From NCBI RefSeq assembly GCF_002150505.1, contig NZ_MSSV01000002.1, positions 1 through 64,000 on the forward strand: a DNA stretch of 64,000 bases, read 5' to 3'. This document shows, piece by piece, positions 61,449 through 64,000 of this stretch (position 1 is its first letter; each line of letters begins with the position of its first letter). The DNA comes from Algoriphagus ratkowskyi (GTDB lineage Bacteria; Bacteroidota; Bacteroidia; Cytophagales; Cyclobacteriaceae). A program made the position numbers and the translations under genes. Below the pieces are notes generated by a model. That model was not told the DNA's origin, did no database searches, and saw nothing but the letters and a program-made list of their open reading frames with translations.

Positions 61449-62753
61449 TTATAATCTAGCATCAATATGTTCTTTTTTTAGAAATCCTTTCACATCATAC
61501 ACCACCTGATCTTTGGTCTTTGATATATTGAAAGAAGCAAATTCTTTATGGGCTACAGCCAAAATTATTGCTGAATATCCCTCTAGAATTGGGTCGCTTT
61601 CCTTACTCAAAATCTGTATCCCGTATTCATGCTCTACCTCCACTGGATTTGCCCAAGGATCATACACATCCACGTCCATATCAAAAGACTTTAATTCGTT
61701 GTAGATGTCAATCACACGTGTATTTCTTACATCAGGACAGTCTTCTTTGAATGTAAATCCTAAAATAAGAACTTTAGAATCTATCACTTTTAGATCCTTG
61801 CGCATCATTAGTTTGATGACTTCTGTGGCTACATGCTTCCCCATACTGTCATTAAGTCTTCTACCGGCTAGGATAATTTCTGGGTGATATCCTACTTCTT
61901 GAGCTTTTTGTGCAAGATAGAAAGGATCAACACCAATACAATGACCTCCAACGAGTCCCGGTTTGAATTTCAAAAAATTCCATTTGGTGCCGGCTGCTTC
62001 AAGAACTTCATTCGTGTCAATTCCCAACAAATTGAAAATCTTGGATAATTCATTTACAAATGCAATGTTTATGTCACGTTGAGAGTTTTCAATCACTTTT
62101 GCTGCTTCAGCCACCTTGATAGAAGATGCTTTATATGTACCCGCTGTAATAACAGTTCGATATAGCTGATCAACAAACTCTGCAATCTCTGGAGTAGAAC
62201 CTGAGGTGACTTTCAAAATCTTGGCAACCGTGTGTTCTTTGTCTCCAGGGTTAATTCGCTCTGGTGAATAACCTGCAAAAAAATCATCATTGTATTTAAG
62301 CCCAGATATTTTTTCTAGAACAGGTACACATTCTTCTTCAGTCACTCCAGGGTAAACTGTGGATTCGTAGATGACTACATCTCCTTTATTCAAGAATTGA
62401 CCAATATTCTCAGATGCTTTGAGCATTGGTGTAAGTACAGGTCTGTTATGCTTATCTGTCGGAGTAGGTACAGTAACAATATAAACCGTACAATCAGTAA
62501 GAGCTGAAGACTGATTACTGACGAATAATCCATTTCCAGATTTCCCGGAAAAATCGCTTACTAAAACTGATTTTAGCAGATCATCTGATATCTCAAGCGT
62601 ATTATCTTTACCTGAATTCAATTCTCCTATCCGCTTTAAATCTATGTCAAAACCCACTGTAGGATACTTCTTTGCGAACTCAACTGCCAATGGAAGGCCA
62701 ACATAACCTAAACCAATAATTGCGATTTTTACGTCTTTTAAATCTGTATTCAT
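61449..62753 (-). CDS. UDP-N-acetylhexosamine 6-dehydrogenase (WbpA/TviB-type)
   Basis: 434 residues; start chosen at 62753, just before the Rossmann motif [17 protein letters not shown]. Features: [16 protein letters not shown], the catalytic cysteine in [15 protein letters not shown], and [19 protein letters not shown] in the C-terminal domain. These match UDP-GlcNAc/GalNAc/ManNAc dehydrogenases of Vi-antigen and Pseudomonas O-antigen pathways. It oxidises C6 in two NAD steps to give a HexNAcA, which the AsnB-like enzymes might amidate. The gene is first among the biosynthetic genes of the operon, preceded by a 239-nt gap. Confidence 0.9.
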   Translation of the reverse strand: MNTDLKDVKIAIIGLGYVGLPLAVEFAKKYPTVGFDIDLKRIGELNSGKDNTLEISDDLLKSVLVSDFSGKSGNGLFVSNQSSALTDCTVYIVTVPTPTDKHNRPVLTPMLKASENIGQFLNKGDVVIYESTVYPGVTEEECVPVLEKISGLKYNDDFFAGYSPERINPGDKEHTVAKILKVTSGSTPEIAEFVDQLYRTVITAGTYKASSIKVAEAAKVIENSQRDINIAFVNELSKIFNLLGIDTNEVLEAAGTKWNFLKFKPGLVGGHCIGVDPFYLAQKAQEVGYHPEIILAGRRLNDSMGKHVATEVIKLMMRKDLKVIDSKVLILGFTFKEDCPDVRNTRVIDIYNELKSFDMDVDVYDPWANPVEVEHEYGIQILSKESDPILEGYSAIILAVAHKEFASFNISKTKDQVVYDVKGFLKKEHIDARL

Positions 62754-62992
62754 ATTAAATTTTTTATTACCTGAAATCATAAAAAAGATTTCTTATTTAC
62801 TTCTTTATACAGCTTCGCTCTTTCAGTCCCAAGACTTAGCTTTACAGGTAGAAATCAGGAAACTTACAGCTGGATAATTTGACATAAAATATGTCCTGAT
62901 ATCCTAAATGTTTAATTGAGTCTTAAGTGAGTACTTCTGGTACTCATTTAAAATTCAGCGCAAAACTAATCATTTTTAACTTATTTTAAGTA
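62754..62992 (-). other. leader region between wzi and the polysaccharide operon
   Basis: No ORF is visible. A 12-bp stem-loop (62923-62951) and a lone TAnnTTTG match on the minus strand (62968-62961) occur. No TTG at 17-23 nt upstream is visible, so a promoter cannot be confirmed. Confidence 0.4.
62923..62951 (-). other. strong hairpin in the polysaccharide operon leader
   Basis: Plus-strand arms 62923-62934 and 62940-62951 pair over 12 bp (one G-T pair) around a 5-nt loop TTCTG. No T-run follows on either strand, so it is not a standard terminator. It may be a leader structure, a protein-binding palindrome (core GAGTAC / GTACTC), or an mRNA stability element. Confidence 0.5.
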
Positions 62993-64000
62993 TTACTTTT
63001 TCAACTTTTGGATTTGATAAATAAAATTTAAGGTCCCTGAAAAGGTCCACAGGTTCTGTCCTTGCGGAAAATCAATAGTTGAACTTGGAGAATTCTCCCA
63101 TTGGTAATTTTGGCCTTGAATCATCTGAGCTTTACTACTGAGTATTAATCTATCCCATTGATGATCCCAGAGTAGCCCCACACTAAAATCTACCCATGGG
63201 CGCTTACTGGGATTTTCCGCAAAGGCTCTGTAATAGAAATCTTGATGATTTTCTAGTCTTTGTAGAAGGACCCCAACCTTATTGAGGTTGGTGATTTTGG
63301 AAACTTCCAATATCTGCGCATTACCTCCTACTCCAATTCCTACTCCCATAGATTGACCTTCATTGGTAAATCCTCGTACTTGGTAATGCGTATGCCAACT
63401 GGTATTTCCTGAATTAAGGTCTGCATATCTAATGTATCTATTCACAGACTCTGCCTGCTGAACAATCTCAGCTCGCACTTGAACAAATTCTCTTGGTTTG
63501 TTTGTCTTGAAGAGTTTGGAGAAACCAAACAGATACGCTCTTGCATGCTCTGGATTTAAGATAAATTCCCGCCAATTATAACTATGATCCTGCTTCCCAT
63601 ACTCTGCATACAGTTCGAAATTGCCTTTATCACTGTAATACCTCAAGAAAAAAGAGACTTGTTGATCCTGGCCCTCTGAATCATAAACAACCGAATTATC
63701 ATTAGTGAATAAATTTACCTTTTGAAAGGCTTCAAGAACAGGCATTCTTCCCTGGAAAGTATTGGTCACATCGTCATTGTATTGCTGAAAAGTTCTACTA
63801 AAGCCCGCAAAAAAATTAGGTAAAAACACTGGCTGAAATGTCATAGTTAAACCAGTAACATATTTCCAGTCGTCGCGGAAAGGTCTAGCAAAAATACTAT
63901 TCAAGCGTGCATTTTGAGAAGGTAGCAAACCAGAATCCTCTGCTCTACCCACGATCAACTCGGCTTCTAGCTTCCCTATAAAAATATTTACTGGTCGGCT
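62993..64000 (-). CDS. wzi: capsule assembly protein Wzi family, 5' end outside window
   Basis: The reading frame is open up to the window edge (the residues before the TTG at 63958 read SRPVNIFIGKLEAEL), so at least 336 residues belong to the gene and its start lies beyond 64000. Features: GKLEAELIVGRAEDSG, LTMTFQPVFLPNFFAGFSRT, YAEYGKQDHSYNWREF and HTHYQVRGFTNEGQSMG, which are typical of the outer-membrane beta-barrel Wzi that holds capsule polysaccharide at the cell surface. It lies upstream of the dehydrogenase gene with a 239-nt gap. Confidence 0.87.
   Translation of the reverse strand, partial: SRPVNIFIGKLEAELIVGRAEDSGLLPSQNARLNSIFARPFRDDWKYVTGLTMTFQPVFLPNFFAGFSRTFQQYNDDVTNTFQGRMPVLEAFQKVNLFTNDNSVVYDSEGQDQQVSFFLRYYSDKGNFELYAEYGKQDHSYNWREFILNPEHARAYLFGFSKLFKTNKPREFVQVRAEIVQQAESVNRYIRYADLNSGNTSWHTHYQVRGFTNEGQSMGVGIGVGGNAQILEVSKITNLNKVGVLLQRLENHQDFYYRAFAENPSKRPWVDFSVGLLWDHQWDRLILSSKAQMIQGQNYQWENSPSSTIDFPQGQNLWTFSGTLNFIYQIQKLKK

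Noticed and set aside
62961..62968. Exact TAnnTTTG match on the minus strand as promoter of the capsule operon
   Set aside because: No TTG element lies at 17-23 nt upstream, so it is not called as a promoter.
1..64000. tRNA, rRNA, insertion sequences, integrases
   Set aside because: No cloverleaf, rRNA-like block, transposase motif or terminal inverted repeat pair could be supported on reading the window.

Overview
The window looks like a chromosomal segment of a Bacteroidota bacterium, most likely a member of the Cytophagales (Cyclobacteriaceae/Algoriphagus-like). The genome-level name is an inference. The evidence is low G+C DNA, lipoproteins and secreted proteins, a giant SprB-repeat protein ending in a type IX secretion (T9SS) gliding-motility C-terminal domain, a promoter matching the Bacteroidetes TTG-N19-TAnnTTTG consensus, and a Bacteroidetes-style Wzi/Wza/Wzc polysaccharide locus. 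No rRNA, tRNA, CRISPR array, integrase or intact insertion sequence was seen.

Region 1 (1-6015): a minus-strand cluster of four small-to-medium exported proteins of unknown function: a lipoprotein, two secreted proteins and an LRR protein. Three of them seem to share a domain, and two copies of an unusual leader-type repeat sit between the first and second genes. A 1.3-kb gene-poor stretch with several hairpin terminators follows. Region 2 (6016-19776): one minus-strand gene for a 4,586-residue surface protein with FG-GAP-like motifs, many SprB/Ig-like repeats (including an array with exact 801-bp periodicity), a PKD domain and a T9SS type-B sorting domain.

Region 3 (20052-22061, plus strand): two tandem dTDP-4-keto-6-deoxyhexose 3,4-ketoisomerase-like cupins and a DegT-family aminotransferase, the core of a dTDP-3-amino-3,6-dideoxyhexose pathway. 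Region 4 (22058-36137, minus): an aminotransferase, an initiating phosphoglycosyl transferase, four glycosyltransferases, a cytosolic heparinase-like protein, two Gfo/Idh/MocA-type oxidoreductases (one fused to an alcohol dehydrogenase), a Wzy-like polymerase and a sugar O-methyltransferase-like protein. Region 5 (36427-40086, plus): a glycosyltransferase and an MBOAT/SGNH-like acylation pair. A decayed, compositionally odd 660-bp island (40087-40745) separates it from the next operon.

Region 6 (40746-64000, minus, running off the right edge): Wzi (5' end outside the window), nucleotide-sugar 6-dehydrogenase, Wza, Wzc, an ankyrin-repeat sugar N-formyltransferase, the ABC exporter Wzm/Wzt, seven glycosyltransferases, a methyltransferase and three asparagine-synthetase-like amidotransferases.

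Together regions 3-6 encode synthesis and export of a complex surface polysaccharide. The gene content predicts a glycan with an N-formylated 3-amino-3,6-dideoxyhexose (cupins, aminotransferase and ankyrin formyltransferase), uronic acids possibly converted to uronamides (dehydrogenase plus AsnB-like enzymes), and O-methyl and O-acyl decorations. Many neighbouring genes overlap by the 4-nt ATGA junction, which suggests translational coupling.
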